From positions 772,938-836,937 of the forward strand of contig NZ_RYFW01000003.1 of assembly GCF_004138335.1 (NCBI RefSeq): a stretch of DNA of 64,000 nt, given 5' to 3'. The notes beneath the pieces were generated by a model. It had not been told where the DNA came from, ran no database searches, and saw nothing but the letters and a program-made list of their open reading frames with translations. The position numbers and the translations under genes are program-made. Shown here piece by piece: positions 45,729 through 55,467 of this stretch. The DNA comes from Peristeroidobacter agariperforans (lineage in GTDB: Bacteria; Pseudomonadota; Gammaproteobacteria; Steroidobacterales; Steroidobacteraceae). The stretch's first letter is position 1, and each line of letters begins with the position of its first letter.

Positions 45729-47561
45729 ATGCGAATGCGTTCGACTGCATTGATATTGACTGCGTTGGTTGCCGCCGGAACTGCGATGGCAGAGGCGCCC
45801 GTCCGCTCGTCATACATCGTCCAGAGCAAATCGGCAGAAGCCGCCTCTGAGCGCTTGCGCTCAGTGGGCGTCGCGCCCGAGCGTGAGTTGGATGTCATCA
45901 ATGCCGTGGCAGCGCATCTCACGCCGGACCAGGTCGCCACGCTGCGTGCCGATTCGAGTGTCCGTGTGTTCGACGATCGCGACGTGAGCCCGCGCGGCGG
46001 ATTGTTCGGTTCGTTGGGCGGAGTACTGGGCAGCAGCTCGCTCATCAAGCTAACTCAGCAAGCCACGACACCTATCGTGTCGCCGCTGCTGCAGAGCTAT
46101 CTGACCAGCACGCTCACTTCGCCGCTGGTGAGGCAGTTGAGCGCCCAACAGCAGTTGAAGGATGGCAAAGCCCTGAACACGCTCGGCCTGCTTTATGAGA
46201 CCAACTATCCGCAGCTGATTGGCGCCGATTCGCTGCACTCCGCCGGCGTCACGGGCAAGGGCGTGACCATTGCTGTGCTCGATACTGGTTTCTGGCAGGA
46301 CGTGAGCCAGAACTACGGCAACCGCGTGTTGGCGTCGGTCGATGTGACCGATGGCAATCGTGCCATCAAAGACGATCCCTATGGTCACGGCACACACGTG
46401 ACTGCGATCGCGGCTAGCGGTTCGCAAGCCCTCAATGGCAGCTATTCCGGTATCGCGCCGTCGGCGAACCTGGTGCTGGTGCGCGCTTTCAACGGCGAAG
46501 GCGCGGGCCGTTATACCGACGTGATCGCCGGCGTGAACTGGATTGTCGCCAATCGCGCCAAGTACAAGATTCGCGTGCTCAACCTTTCGTTCGGCGCGCC
46601 GCCGGTGTCGAATTACTGGGACGATCCGTTGAATCAGGCCGTCATGGCCGCGTGGCGCGCGGGCATCGTAGTGGTGGTCTCCTCGGGCAACGAAGGCCCG
46701 AGCCCGATGACGATCTCCGTGCCCGGCAACGTGCCATACGTGATCACGGTCGGTGCGTTGACCGACAACAATACGCCGTACAACGCGACTGACGATCGTC
46801 TCGCTTCGTTCTCATCTGCCGGCCCGACCTACGAAGGCTTCGTGAAGCCGGAGTTGTTGGCGCCGGGCGGTCACATCGCGTCTTCCATGCCGAGCAGCAG
46901 CTATCTGGCGAACCTGGATAAGGACTCGATGAACCTCGCGAGCAATCTGTTCACGATGTCGGGCACGTCACAAGCAGCGGCGGTGACCACGGGTGTCGTC
47001 GCGCTGATGTTACAAGCCGATCCGAGCTTGACGCCGGACACGGTGAAGTGCCGTCTGCTGGCTTCGACGCGGCCTGCGATCGATGAGCACGGGAAGCTCG
47101 CCTACAGCGTGTTTCAGCAGGGCGCAGGCTTGATCAACGCCGTCGCGGCGGTCAACAGTTCGGCGACCGGCTGCGCCAATCGCGGCTTGGATCTGCAAGC
47201 CGATCTGGACGGCAGCGCGCACTTCGGCGGCCCGGCCAACATCGATGACGCCGGCAACTATGTGATCATGGATATGGACAGCACCGCCTGGGGCGACGCG
47301 GTCGATGCCGACGGTTACACCTGGTCGAAGGGCTACACCTGGAGCAAGGGCTACGTGTGGAGCGAGGGATACACCTGGAGCAAGGGTTACACCTGGTCCA
47401 AGGGCTATACCTGGAGCAAGGGCTTCACCTGGTCGAAGGGCTTTACCTGGAGCAAGGGCTACACCTGGAGTAAAGGCCTGGCGTGGTGGGAAGCGTTGTC
47501 CCAGAGCTACGCCACCGGCGCGCGCTCGGCTTCCATCGCTTCGTGGGTGCCGAACGAATAA
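45729..47561 (+). CDS. Secreted subtilase (S8) with C-terminal hexapeptide repeats
   Basis: A 610-aa subtilisin-like protease. It has a signal peptide (to AMAEA), a propeptide-like region with an I9-type start (SYIVQSKSAEAASERLRSVGV), and an S8 catalytic domain with Asp in VLDTGFW, His in GHGTHVT and Ser in GTSQAAA. Then comes a repeat block of nine six-residue units close to GYTWSK (47313-47474), a W-W-rich tail and a polar C terminus. Enzyme catalysis is therefore expected outside the cell. The repeats may anchor the protein or mediate binding. Confidence 0.9.
   Translation: MRMRSTALILTALVAAGTAMAEAPVRSSYIVQSKSAEAASERLRSVGVAPERELDVINAVAAHLTPDQVATLRADSSVRVFDDRDVSPRGGLFGSLGGVLGSSSLIKLTQQATTPIVSPLLQSYLTSTLTSPLVRQLSAQQQLKDGKALNTLGLLYETNYPQLIGADSLHSAGVTGKGVTIAVLDTGFWQDVSQNYGNRVLASVDVTDGNRAIKDDPYGHGTHVTAIAASGSQALNGSYSGIAPSANLVLVRAFNGEGAGRYTDVIAGVNWIVANRAKYKIRVLNLSFGAPPVSNYWDDPLNQAVMAAWRAGIVVVVSSGNEGPSPMTISVPGNVPYVITVGALTDNNTPYNATDDRLASFSSAGPTYEGFVKPELLAPGGHIASSMPSSSYLANLDKDSMNLASNLFTMSGTSQAAAVTTGVVALMLQADPSLTPDTVKCRLLASTRPAIDEHGKLAYSVFQQGAGLINAVAAVNSSATGCANRGLDLQADLDGSAHFGGPANIDDAGNYVIMDMDSTAWGDAVDADGYTWSKGYTWSKGYVWSEGYTWSKGYTWSKGYTWSKGFTWSKGFTWSKGYTWSKGLAWWEALSQSYATGARSASIASWVPNE
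47313..47474 (+). repeat. Nine 18-bp coding repeats (GYTWSK) in the subtilase
   Basis: Nine consecutive 18-base units encode GYTWSK, with one GYVWSE and two GFTWSK variants. Synonymous differences between units (tcg/agc/tcc, ggt/ggc) show the protein sequence is held while the DNA has drifted, so selection for the peptide is likely. The unit is followed by a degenerate copy (GLAWWE). Confidence 0.95.
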
Positions 47562-47640
47562 TCGATATTTGCACAGGACTGTGACGCGCGTCGTGCAGTC
47601 CTGGCGCCGTGACTGTTGATTCTCCAACCAGTCAGCGGTT

Positions 47641-50600
47641 GTGTTTGGAAACATCGGGCAAGCTGTGCCCGTGAGCGCAAATCCGCTGACGCGCGCCTGG
47701 CGGGCGTCATTGATCATCGCTGGTTGGTTATTCGGAGCATCGATCGCTAGCGCGGCCGATGCTCCGGCGCTCATTCTGGAACATTTGACTACCGCCGAGG
47801 GCTTGCCGCAGTCGACGGTCATGGTCACTCTGCAGGACTCGCAGGGCTTTGTCTGGCTGGGCACCGAGGATGGCCTGGTCCGCTACGATGGTCATCTGCT
47901 GCACCGCTATGCCGCCGTTCGCGGCGAGCAGGGCACGCTATCCGGCAATTACATCTGGGACATCGCCGAGGATGCGAGCGGCGATCTCTGGATCGCGATC
48001 CGCGACGGCGGGGTAGCGCGCTGGCAGCGCAAGTCCGACACGTTCATCAGCTATCGTCACGATCCGTCCAATCCCAACTCGCTGGCCAGCGATAGCGTCC
48101 GCTCGCTTCTGATCGACGCGCGCGGGCAGGTCTGGATCGGCACCAGCGATGCAGGCGTCGACGTGCTCGAGCCTCTTTCCGGCAGCATTCGGCATTTACG
48201 CTCGATAGGCCGCGGTCGGGCTGCGCTCAGCAGCGATCGCATCTTCACCCTGTCGCTCGCCCGCTCGGGGGATGTTTGGATCGGCACGCAGGCCGGGCTC
48301 GACCTGTGGCGGCACCGGGATGAATCGATCGTTCCATTCGGCCCTCCGGCCGGCGCGCCCGGCTCGCTAATCGGCCAAGAAATATCGCACGTGCTCGAGG
48401 ACAAGAGCGGTGCGGTGTGGGTGAGTAGCTACAAGATCGGCCTGACGCGGCTGGATCGCGAAGGTGGGCTGCTGGCTGCATATCGCCAGGGTCGCGACTC
48501 CCACGGGCTCAGCAACGATGATGTTCGCAGCGTGCTCGAAGACCAGGCCGGACGTTTGTGGGTAGGCACGGCGGATGGACTCGAGCTGCTCGATCGCGCC
48601 AGCGGTCGGTTCACGCACTTCCGACACGACGATACCAAGCCCGAGTCGTTGCGCGACTCGTTCGTCATGTCGCTGTACGAAGATCAGGCTGGGGTGATGT
48701 GGATCGGCACGCGCACCGGTGGCGTGAGCCGTTGGAATCCGCGCAGTTGGGAACTCGGCGGTCAGCGCCCGGAATGGGTGGGGAGCGGACCGGTGAACGC
48801 ATTCGCCGATGCTGGCGATGGCCGCGTTTGGATTGCCGCACTCGATGGCGGCTTGCGTCAGATCGATCCGCGCACGAACGAGGCGATCTCGCTCGACAAC
48901 TTCACGAATGATGCCCGAGCTCTGCGCGACGAGCGCGTGATGTCACTCCTGCAGGACCACCTCGGCACGTTGTGGATTGGCACGATGACCGGTGGCTTGA
49001 AGAAGCTGACCACGGACGGCCGTATCGAATCGATCCCCGTGAAAGCGGGTGACCCGCGCGCGACCAGCGCTGCCGGTATCATGAACATCACGGAAAGCCG
49101 CAGCGGTCAGATCTGGATCGGCACTTTCGGCGGCGGATTGAACGTGCTCGATCCGGCGTCCGGCGCGATTCGTCAATTGCCCTTCGGCGCCCAGCCTGGA
49201 GACGTCAGTTCCGCCGAGGTGACTTCGCTCGCTGAAGATGGTCGCGGCCATTGGTGGATCGGCACCACGAACGGCCTGAACCTCGCGCGCGCCGATGGGC
49301 ATGTTGTGAAGGTGTTCAAGAACGATCCGAATGACACCGCGTCGCTGGCAGTGAACGTGATTTACGGCGTGACCGTCGACGCACGCGACCGCGTCTGGGT
49401 CGCAACGGACGGCGGTGGCCTGGCACAGGTTATTGGCTCGTCCGCGGCCCCGGAGCAGATCCGCTTCAAAACATTGATGCGCGAGCAAGGGCTGTCGAGC
49501 GATACGCTGTATGGCATCGTGGCCGACAACGCGGGTTCGCTGTGGCTCAGCGGCAATGCCGGTCTGATGCGTTTCGATCCCGGCAGCGGCGCAATCAAGG
49601 TCTACCATCGCGAGCACGGCTTGCAAGGCGAGGAGTTTGCCTTCGGCGCTTATCACCGCCTGCGCGACGGCCGCGTGTGTTTCGGCGGTCCGGGCGGCTT
49701 CAATATCTTCGATCCCACCCGGTTGAGCAAGAACCGTCAGCCGCCGCGGCTCGCACTCACGAACGTCGACGTCCTTGGCCTGCGCATGCGCAGTGGCACG
49801 CCATTCTGGTTGCTGGGGAGCATTCCGCTGAGCTATCGAGACAGCATCATGTCGCTCGATTTCGGCGTGCTGGATTTCGGCTCGACACGGCACAATCGAC
49901 TGTCGTACCGCATGCCAGGCTTGAGCGATGACTGGATCGATCTGGGCAGTCAGCGCAGAGTGACCTTGACGACTTTGCCTGCAGGTGAGCATGTGCTCGA
50001 AGTTCGAGCCGCGACCTCCGAATCCGGGTGGAGCGAGCAGCCGCTGAGACTCACGATCGATCGCGCCCCGGCGCCGTGGCAATCGCCTTGGGCTTATGCC
50101 GTGTACGCGGCCCTGATCCTCGGTGTGATTCTGTATCGAGCGCACCGACAGCGTCGCAAATATCAAGCAGTGGTGCAGCAGCGCGAATTGCTGGACGCCG
50201 AAGTGAAGCTGCGGACGCGGGAGCTCGTCGAAAGCAATCGCCAGCTTGCCGAGGCCGCGCAAGCCAAGAGCAACTTCCTCGATCGCATGAGTCACGAGCT
50301 GCGCACGCCCATGAACGGCGTGGTCGGCATGACCGAACTGTTGTCACGGACGCAGCTGTCGGCGACGCAATCGCATCTCACCAAGACCATTCGTTCCTCG
50401 GCGCAGATCCTGCTGCAGATCGTGAATGACTTGCTGGACCTGTCGAAGATCCGTGCGGGCAAGGTGGCGCTCGAAGCGCTGCCCATCGACCTTGGACAGG
50501 TGCTGGAAGAGTGCACCAGTCTGTTTGCGGGGGCCGCCGAGGGCAAAGGCATCGAGCTGATCGTGTGTCCGCCCGTGCATGGCGAACGAGTACTGCTCGG

Positions 50601-52149
50601 TGATCCACTGCGTGTGCGGCAGATCGTCATGAATCTCGTCGGCAACGCGGTGAAGTTCACATCGCAGGGTGAAGTCGTCGTGCGGGCCGACGTGACGGTG
50701 ACAGCGGAGGATCGGGCGGTCGCGCGAATTTCCGTGACCGATACCGGCATCGGTATGGACGAAGCGGCCGTAAAGCGCATCTTCGAGCCATTCTCGCAGG
50801 CCGATGAGACGACGACTCGCAAGTTCGGTGGCACAGGCCTGGGCCTAGCGATCTGTCGCGAGCTCTCAGACATCATGGGCGGCGAGATCACCGTGGAGAG
50901 TGCACCGCAGGTCGGTTCAACGTTCCACCTGTCTTTGCCGTTAGCGGTTGCTGCCACGCCTGCGACGCCCGACGCGGCTTTGCCTCGCCGTAACGTGCGT
51001 ATCCTCACGCGTCGCACCTCACTGCGGGAGTCGCTCACGCGTCACGTGGCGTCGTTGGGCTTAACGCCCGCCGATAGTGCATCGACGGTGTCGGACGAGA
51101 TCACGGTTCTCGACGCCAGCACGCATGCGGAAGACCTGAAGCATTTGCTGGCGAGCCAGGCGTCGTGGCCGAGGCTCATCGTTATCGCCACCAACGCCGA
51201 GGCCGAGTCGAACAATCTTCGCGCGCTGCTCGATGAGAAGATTATCGTTCTCAAGCCCGTGCACCGGATCGCCCTGCGTGAGGCGCTTGCAGTCGTTACT
51301 GGAGTGGAGCTGGCGCCGGCACAGTCGTCTCGCGACCTGACGAGCGATGCGCCATCGATCAAAGGCCACGTCCTGCTCGTCGAGGATGAGCCGGTCAATG
51401 CGGCGGTTGCCGAGGGGTATCTCGCAAGCCTGGGGTGTACGAGCGTGTGGGCGAAGAGCGGTAACGAAGCCGTGGCGCGCGGCGCCGGCGAGCGCTTCGA
51501 CCTGATCCTGATGGATCTGAACATGCCCGACATGGATGGCTTCACTGCGACCCGGTTGATTCGACAGCGAGCGAAGCAGGGCGAACGTACGCCGATCGTC
51601 GCCCTTACCGCGCACGATGCGATCGCCTATCGTGACAGATGTTTGCGTGCCGACATGGACGACATTCTCACCAAACCTTACACGTTGGAGGAGTGCGCGC
51701 GCCTGTTGCGCAAGTGGGTGGCTGCACCGCAAGCCGATATAGCGGCAGCGGCAATCAAATTGTCCGTCGCGCCTGCGAAGCAGAATGCGCTTGCGAGCGT
51801 CGATGCGGCAGCGGTCGCGTCGATGCGAAAGCTGCGTGCCCGTGGTCACACGGACTTGTACGCCAAGCTCGTTGAACTGTTCAGAACGGGATCGGTGGAG
51901 TCGCTCGAACAACTGAGCGCCGCGATGAAGTCACAGGATTTGACGGCCGCCGCTGGGGTTTGTCACAAGCTGGCATCGAGTGCTTCGAACGTGGGCGCGT
52001 TGGCATACGGCCAGGAGCTGCGTCATCTGGAGCAACTATGCATCGCCGGCGAGCAACAGCAGGCCGCCGAGCTGCATGAGGTGATACAGGCGGCGCATGC
52101 GCCACTGATGGATGCCTTGCTGGGGCTGACATTAAAGGCCAGCGCATGA
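47641..52149 (+). CDS. Hybrid sensor histidine kinase with propeller sensor, REC and Hpt
   Basis: A 1502-aa one-piece phosphorelay. N-terminal signal/anchor, then two-component propeller repeats (LGTEDGLVRYDG, WIGT/WVGT repeats to ~690), a Y_Y_Y domain (~700-800) and one membrane segment (~818-838, WAYAVYAALILGVILY). The cytoplasmic part has HisKA with His885 (MSHELRTPMNG), an HATPase_c domain (DTGIGMD, GGTGLGLAI), a degenerate receiver (~1115-1220), a receiver with Asp1292 (LILMDLNMPDMDGF) and a C-terminal Hpt with His1442 (CHKLASSASNVGA). The propeller type often senses carbohydrate. It overlaps the next gene by four bases. Start GTG 47641; GTG 47671 is possible. Confidence 0.9.
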   Translation: MFGNIGQAVPVSANPLTRAWRASLIIAGWLFGASIASAADAPALILEHLTTAEGLPQSTVMVTLQDSQGFVWLGTEDGLVRYDGHLLHRYAAVRGEQGTLSGNYIWDIAEDASGDLWIAIRDGGVARWQRKSDTFISYRHDPSNPNSLASDSVRSLLIDARGQVWIGTSDAGVDVLEPLSGSIRHLRSIGRGRAALSSDRIFTLSLARSGDVWIGTQAGLDLWRHRDESIVPFGPPAGAPGSLIGQEISHVLEDKSGAVWVSSYKIGLTRLDREGGLLAAYRQGRDSHGLSNDDVRSVLEDQAGRLWVGTADGLELLDRASGRFTHFRHDDTKPESLRDSFVMSLYEDQAGVMWIGTRTGGVSRWNPRSWELGGQRPEWVGSGPVNAFADAGDGRVWIAALDGGLRQIDPRTNEAISLDNFTNDARALRDERVMSLLQDHLGTLWIGTMTGGLKKLTTDGRIESIPVKAGDPRATSAAGIMNITESRSGQIWIGTFGGGLNVLDPASGAIRQLPFGAQPGDVSSAEVTSLAEDGRGHWWIGTTNGLNLARADGHVVKVFKNDPNDTASLAVNVIYGVTVDARDRVWVATDGGGLAQVIGSSAAPEQIRFKTLMREQGLSSDTLYGIVADNAGSLWLSGNAGLMRFDPGSGAIKVYHREHGLQGEEFAFGAYHRLRDGRVCFGGPGGFNIFDPTRLSKNRQPPRLALTNVDVLGLRMRSGTPFWLLGSIPLSYRDSIMSLDFGVLDFGSTRHNRLSYRMPGLSDDWIDLGSQRRVTLTTLPAGEHVLEVRAATSESGWSEQPLRLTIDRAPAPWQSPWAYAVYAALILGVILYRAHRQRRKYQAVVQQRELLDAEVKLRTRELVESNRQLAEAAQAKSNFLDRMSHELRTPMNGVVGMTELLSRTQLSATQSHLTKTIRSSAQILLQIVNDLLDLSKIRAGKVALEALPIDLGQVLEECTSLFAGAAEGKGIELIVCPPVHGERVLLGDPLRVRQIVMNLVGNAVKFTSQGEVVVRADVTVTAEDRAVARISVTDTGIGMDEAAVKRIFEPFSQADETTTRKFGGTGLGLAICRELSDIMGGEITVESAPQVGSTFHLSLPLAVAATPATPDAALPRRNVRILTRRTSLRESLTRHVASLGLTPADSASTVSDEITVLDASTHAEDLKHLLASQASWPRLIVIATNAEAESNNLRALLDEKIIVLKPVHRIALREALAVVTGVELAPAQSSRDLTSDAPSIKGHVLLVEDEPVNAAVAEGYLASLGCTSVWAKSGNEAVARGAGERFDLILMDLNMPDMDGFTATRLIRQRAKQGERTPIVALTAHDAIAYRDRCLRADMDDILTKPYTLEECARLLRKWVAAPQADIAAAAIKLSVAPAKQNALASVDAAAVASMRKLRARGHTDLYAKLVELFRTGSVESLEQLSAAMKSQDLTAAAGVCHKLASSASNVGALAYGQELRHLEQLCIAGEQQQAAELHEVIQAAHAPLMDALLGLTLKASA

Positions 52150-53915
52150 GCACGGCAGACCGACACCCCGGCCTGGCTATCATCGCCGATGACGAATCCA
52201 CCGGACGCGTGTTGCTCGAGGAGTCCGCGGCAGAGGTGGGCCTCGACGCGCTGGCTTTCGACAATGGCTCAGATGCGCTTACGGCCGCGCTGACCCACCA
52301 AGTGTCCATCGTGCTGCTCGATGTCGATATGCCCGGCCTCAATGGGTATGACGTCTGTCGTCGACTGCGCTCAGATGCTCGGTTTGCGACCACGCCGATC
52401 GTCATGGTGACTGGCCACGAAGATTCGCAGGCCATCACGTTGGCGTTCGAGGCGGGAGCCACCGACTTCGTTTCCAAGCCGGTGAATTGGGCGCTCTTGC
52501 CCAGGCGTCTCGAATACATTCTGCGTAACGCGGCCAGCGCGCGAGCGCTGATTGCGAGCACTGAACGCATCGAGCGCTTGGCTTATTACGACACGTTGAC
52601 GGGGTTGCCCAACCGGCAGCGCTGCATGGAAACCGCCGCGACCATGTTCGCTGCCGCCGAGCAGTTGCAGGAGGACGTGGCGGTCGTCTACATCGATCTC
52701 AACAGCCTGAAGCGCGTCAACGATTCATTCGGTCACGCGATGGGCGACGCTGTGTTGCGCGCCTTCGCGGATCGACTGGTTCGCACGGTCAATGATTTCA
52801 GTATCGAGCCGGAGCGAGTATTGATTTCGCGACTCGGTGGCGACGAATTCGTCGTGGTGATGCGGCGGGCTGCTGCTCGCGAAGCCGCGACAGAAATTGC
52901 ACGCCGATGCGCCGAAGCCTTCAAGCTTGCCATTACTCACGATGCGCTCGAGTTCTACTCGTCGCCAAGCATTGGCGTGGCGGTCTATCCAGATGATGGT
53001 GCGAACGTAGCCACGGTGTTCAAACATGCGGATACGGCGATGTATCACGCCAAGGCAACCTCCGGCGCCGTTGCTTCGTACGCGCCCGCTATGAGCGCGA
53101 GGATGCGGGACTGGCTCGAACTGGAAAGCCGACTACGCAAGGCGGTTCACAACGATTTGCTGAGCCTGGTGTTCCAACCGAAGTTCCGGATCCAGGATCG
53201 TCAGCTGGTCGGCGTCGAGGCGTTGCTTCGCTGGCGCGATGCCGAGTACGGCGACATATCCCCGAATCGCTTCGTCGAGATCGCCGAAGACAGCGGTTTG
53301 ATCCTGGACATGAGCGGCTGGGTGGTGCGCGCTGTGTGTCGACAACTGCGCAAGTGGCTGGATCGAGGCATCGTGCTGCCGGTTGCGATCAATTGCTCTG
53401 GCAAGGAGCTCTTGCACGGCGATCCCGCCAAGGTCGTGGAGACCGAAGCAAGGGCGGCAAATGTGCCGGCGTCGTTGATCGAAGTCGAGCTGACGGAGTC
53501 GTTGTTGATCAAGGATTCGGCGACGGTGCAGGGCGCACTCAAGCGCTTGCGCCAGCTGGGTTGCCGGATTGCGTTGGATGATTTTGGCACCGGCTATTCA
53601 TCGCTTGCCTATATCACGCGATTCCCGCCGGACCGGATCAAGATCGACAAGGCGTTCGTGCGTGACATCGATAACTCGCCAGGCGATGCGGCGGTGGCGA
53701 GCGCGATCTTGTCGTTGGCGCACAGCTTGAATCTGGTGGTGACCGCCGAAGGTGTGGAGCGGCAGGGGCAGCTGGAGTGGCTTCTGGCTCGGGGCTGCCA
53801 CGAAGTGCAAGGTTTCCTGTTGGCCAAGCCGCTCTCGGTCGCGGAGCTCGAAGCACGGTTCTTTTCTACGCCGCAGCAAGCGATCCAAGAGTCGCAGCGG
53901 CTGTCACGCGCCTAG
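52146..53915 (+). CDS. Response regulator REC-GGDEF-EAL (c-di-GMP turnover)
   Basis: A 589-aa protein with a receiver (Asp59, VLLDVDMPGLNG), a GGDEF domain with the intact motif GGDEF at 231-235 and an EAL domain with EAL at 358-360, plus the DDFGTGYSSLAYI segment. It can in principle make or degrade c-di-GMP; which activity dominates cannot be read from the sequence. It overlaps the hybrid kinase gene (ATGA), so the kinase and its Hpt are the likely phosphoryl donors. Confidence 0.93.
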   Translation: MSTADRHPGLAIIADDESTGRVLLEESAAEVGLDALAFDNGSDALTAALTHQVSIVLLDVDMPGLNGYDVCRRLRSDARFATTPIVMVTGHEDSQAITLAFEAGATDFVSKPVNWALLPRRLEYILRNAASARALIASTERIERLAYYDTLTGLPNRQRCMETAATMFAAAEQLQEDVAVVYIDLNSLKRVNDSFGHAMGDAVLRAFADRLVRTVNDFSIEPERVLISRLGGDEFVVVMRRAAAREAATEIARRCAEAFKLAITHDALEFYSSPSIGVAVYPDDGANVATVFKHADTAMYHAKATSGAVASYAPAMSARMRDWLELESRLRKAVHNDLLSLVFQPKFRIQDRQLVGVEALLRWRDAEYGDISPNRFVEIAEDSGLILDMSGWVVRAVCRQLRKWLDRGIVLPVAINCSGKELLHGDPAKVVETEARAANVPASLIEVELTESLLIKDSATVQGALKRLRQLGCRIALDDFGTGYSSLAYITRFPPDRIKIDKAFVRDIDNSPGDAAVASAILSLAHSLNLVVTAEGVERQGQLEWLLARGCHEVQGFLLAKPLSVAELEARFFSTPQQAIQESQRLSRA

Positions 53916-53916
53916 C

Positions 53917-54102
53917 TTCACCGTGGCTGGCAATACTTGGTACCGCGCTCGCTTCGAAGCGGTGGGCGCGCAACTGCGTGTCTACATGAACGATGAACTG
54001 GTGCTCGAAGCTAGCGACATCTCGCATGGCATTGGGCGTTATGGCCCGGTGATGTATTGAGCCGGGGTCGAGTACGATGACATCCTGGCGCAGGAGTCCT
54101 GA
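53917..54102 (+). pseudogene. Remnant of a polysaccharide-lyase-like C-terminal domain
   Basis: Directly after the EAL stop an open frame with no start encodes TWYRARFEAVGAQLRVYMNDELVLEASD, then TGA at 54058-54060, then AGVEYDDILAQES and a second in-frame stop (54100-54102). The pattern (TWYRxRFEAxGxxLRVYxN, then xYDDI at the end) is that of the jelly-roll C terminus of secreted pectate/alginate lyase-like proteins. It lacks a start, is truncated on the left and has an internal stop, so it is a decayed gene end. Confidence 0.6.
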
Positions 54103-54294
54103 TTCAGGCTGACAGCCTCGGGCCGCGCGTGCCTTTGCGTGCGCTGGCTCGGGGAGTCCTTTCGGGATTTTCAGAGACTGCGAGGACGCTTCTACCTCTT
54201 GTTTTGTGAGGCCGCCCGGAGATGGGCTGAGAGTTTTCACACGGCATCGGCCCAAAACGGTCATCCGTCGATGCAGGCGAATATGCGTCCAGCG

Positions 54295-54678
54295 CTACTT
54301 CACCGCGTCCTGCATGATCTTCTCGGTTGTCGGAGCCTCCGCCGATTCCTCGTCCTTGAGCACAAATCTCACATCCATGTCCATGCATGCTGGCACGGCC
54401 TCGCCCTTGCGCGTTGCTGGGTGGAATTTACCACCATAGGCCATTTTCAACGCACCCTCATCGATATGCTTGTTCCCTGAGCTTCGAACTACCTTCGCGC
54501 TCTCAACAACGCCTTCGGCTGTAACACATACATTCACTCGTGTTATTCGTGATGACAAATTGGATGTGTCGCTCTTGTTAGCATTTTGTGCTGCGGCAGT
54601 GGTGCACCACATTGCGGCCAGGGCGATGAGTAGCTCACAACTCATCTGATAGGCTCGGCGGCCCAATCGTTCGAACAT
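54295..54678 (-). CDS. Secreted TonB-C-terminal-like protein
   Basis: A 127-aa protein with a signal peptide (LLIALAAMWCTTAAAQ) and a TonB C-terminal-like fold (TRVNVCVTAEGVVESAKVVRSSGNKHIDEGALKMAYGGKFHPATRKGEAVPACMDMDVRFVL). It lacks a membrane anchor and proline-rich spacer, so it is not an energy-coupling TonB; it is a free periplasmic domain, common in this family. GGAGGAAG before ATG 54678 supports the start. Two cysteines may bridge. Confidence 0.75.
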   Translation of the reverse strand: MFERLGRRAYQMSCELLIALAAMWCTTAAAQNANKSDTSNLSSRITRVNVCVTAEGVVESAKVVRSSGNKHIDEGALKMAYGGKFHPATRKGEAVPACMDMDVRFVLKDEESAEAPTTEKIMQDAVK

Positions 54679-55162
54679 GGTTCTTCCTCCCTGACCCAGC
54701 GGCTCGCGATGCGCAGCGTTTAAGGTGATTTTCAATCATATACTGAAAAGTAACGTCAGCAACGGCTAACGCCGGAGCGAATCTAATCGGATATCGTTTC
54801 AGTGGCTGCTCTAGATCGAAAGCGTCGGTCGGCGATCGGCCAGGAGTGTCCCACACTCCACACGAACGCCCTCAATGCCATGCCAACTGTGACTCTGCTC
54901 GTTGGTTAGGGATCGATCTAGCAACTATGTGAAGTGCGACGGCGCCGGACCTAGACTTCGTGCCAGGAACAGGTGATGGTGGAGGCGGCGACCCTCCAAA
55001 ATGCGCGGATCCGCGCTGAATTGCGCAAGATTCGCGGTTGAGACTGAAGAAAGTTCCCCCCGGAAATACCCCCGCTTTTGACTGCCTGCTGCCGTGAGCG
55101 GTCGTCGCCGGTGCGCTAACACCGGCGACGACCTGGCCACAACCGCATCTGAGGTGCAAGTC
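54679..55162. other. Gene-poor stretch with a 13-bp inverted repeat
   Basis: No gene is supported here. At 55101-55132 lies a perfect 13-bp inverted repeat, GTCGTCGCCGGTG and CACCGGCGACGAC, separated by CGCTAA. It has no T-tract and so is not an ordinary terminator. It sits about 30 bases before the first small gene of the coupled cluster and may be an operator or an RNA element. Confidence 0.6.
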
Positions 55163-55243
55163 ATGGTTACGGGAGATATTACTCCGTCGCCGCTGGCTGC
55201 CTATGCGCCGCCCATTGTCGGGCGGCTGGGTGGGCCGGCATGA
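55163..55243 (+). CDS. 26-residue leader peptide, coupled to the next gene
   Basis: A short frame, MVTGDITPSPLAAYAPPIVG and onward (26 residues), starts with ATG after a GAGG motif and stops in TGA overlapping the ATG of the next gene (ATGA at 55240-55243). The same four-base overlap joins every gene in this cluster. The peptide has no recognisable family; it may be a leader that couples translation. Confidence 0.5.
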   Translation: MVTGDITPSPLAAYAPPIVGRLGGPA

Positions 55244-55467
55244 GCGACCAAGAGGATTCGGTCAGAGAGCGTCTCAACGGTCAGGTTCGGCGTCTGCAGA
55301 AGGCTGCCGCCGTTCTGGCATGTATTCAGTACGTCGCAGAGTATGAGGAGGATTTCGAGTTTAGTTTGGCCGACGCGGTCAGCGTCGTCGTGGAGATGAT
55401 CGACGACGTGGCGGACGCGGTGAGCTTCATCGCGTCTGAGGTCGCCGACACGGAGGTACGGCCATGA
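55240..55467 (+). CDS. Small acidic protein, unknown
   Basis: A 75-aa acidic protein, probably helical in its second half (FSLADAVSVVVEMIDDVADAVSFIASEVADTE). I recognise no family. It overlaps both neighbours by four bases and so belongs to the same transcription unit as the XRE regulator. Confidence 0.65.
   Translation: MSDQEDSVRERLNGQVRRLQKAAAVLACIQYVAEYEEDFEFSLADAVSVVVEMIDDVADAVSFIASEVADTEVRP

Noticed and set aside
47313..47474. CRISPR-like array
   Set aside because: The units are contiguous 18-base coding repeats with no spacers, in frame with the subtilase.
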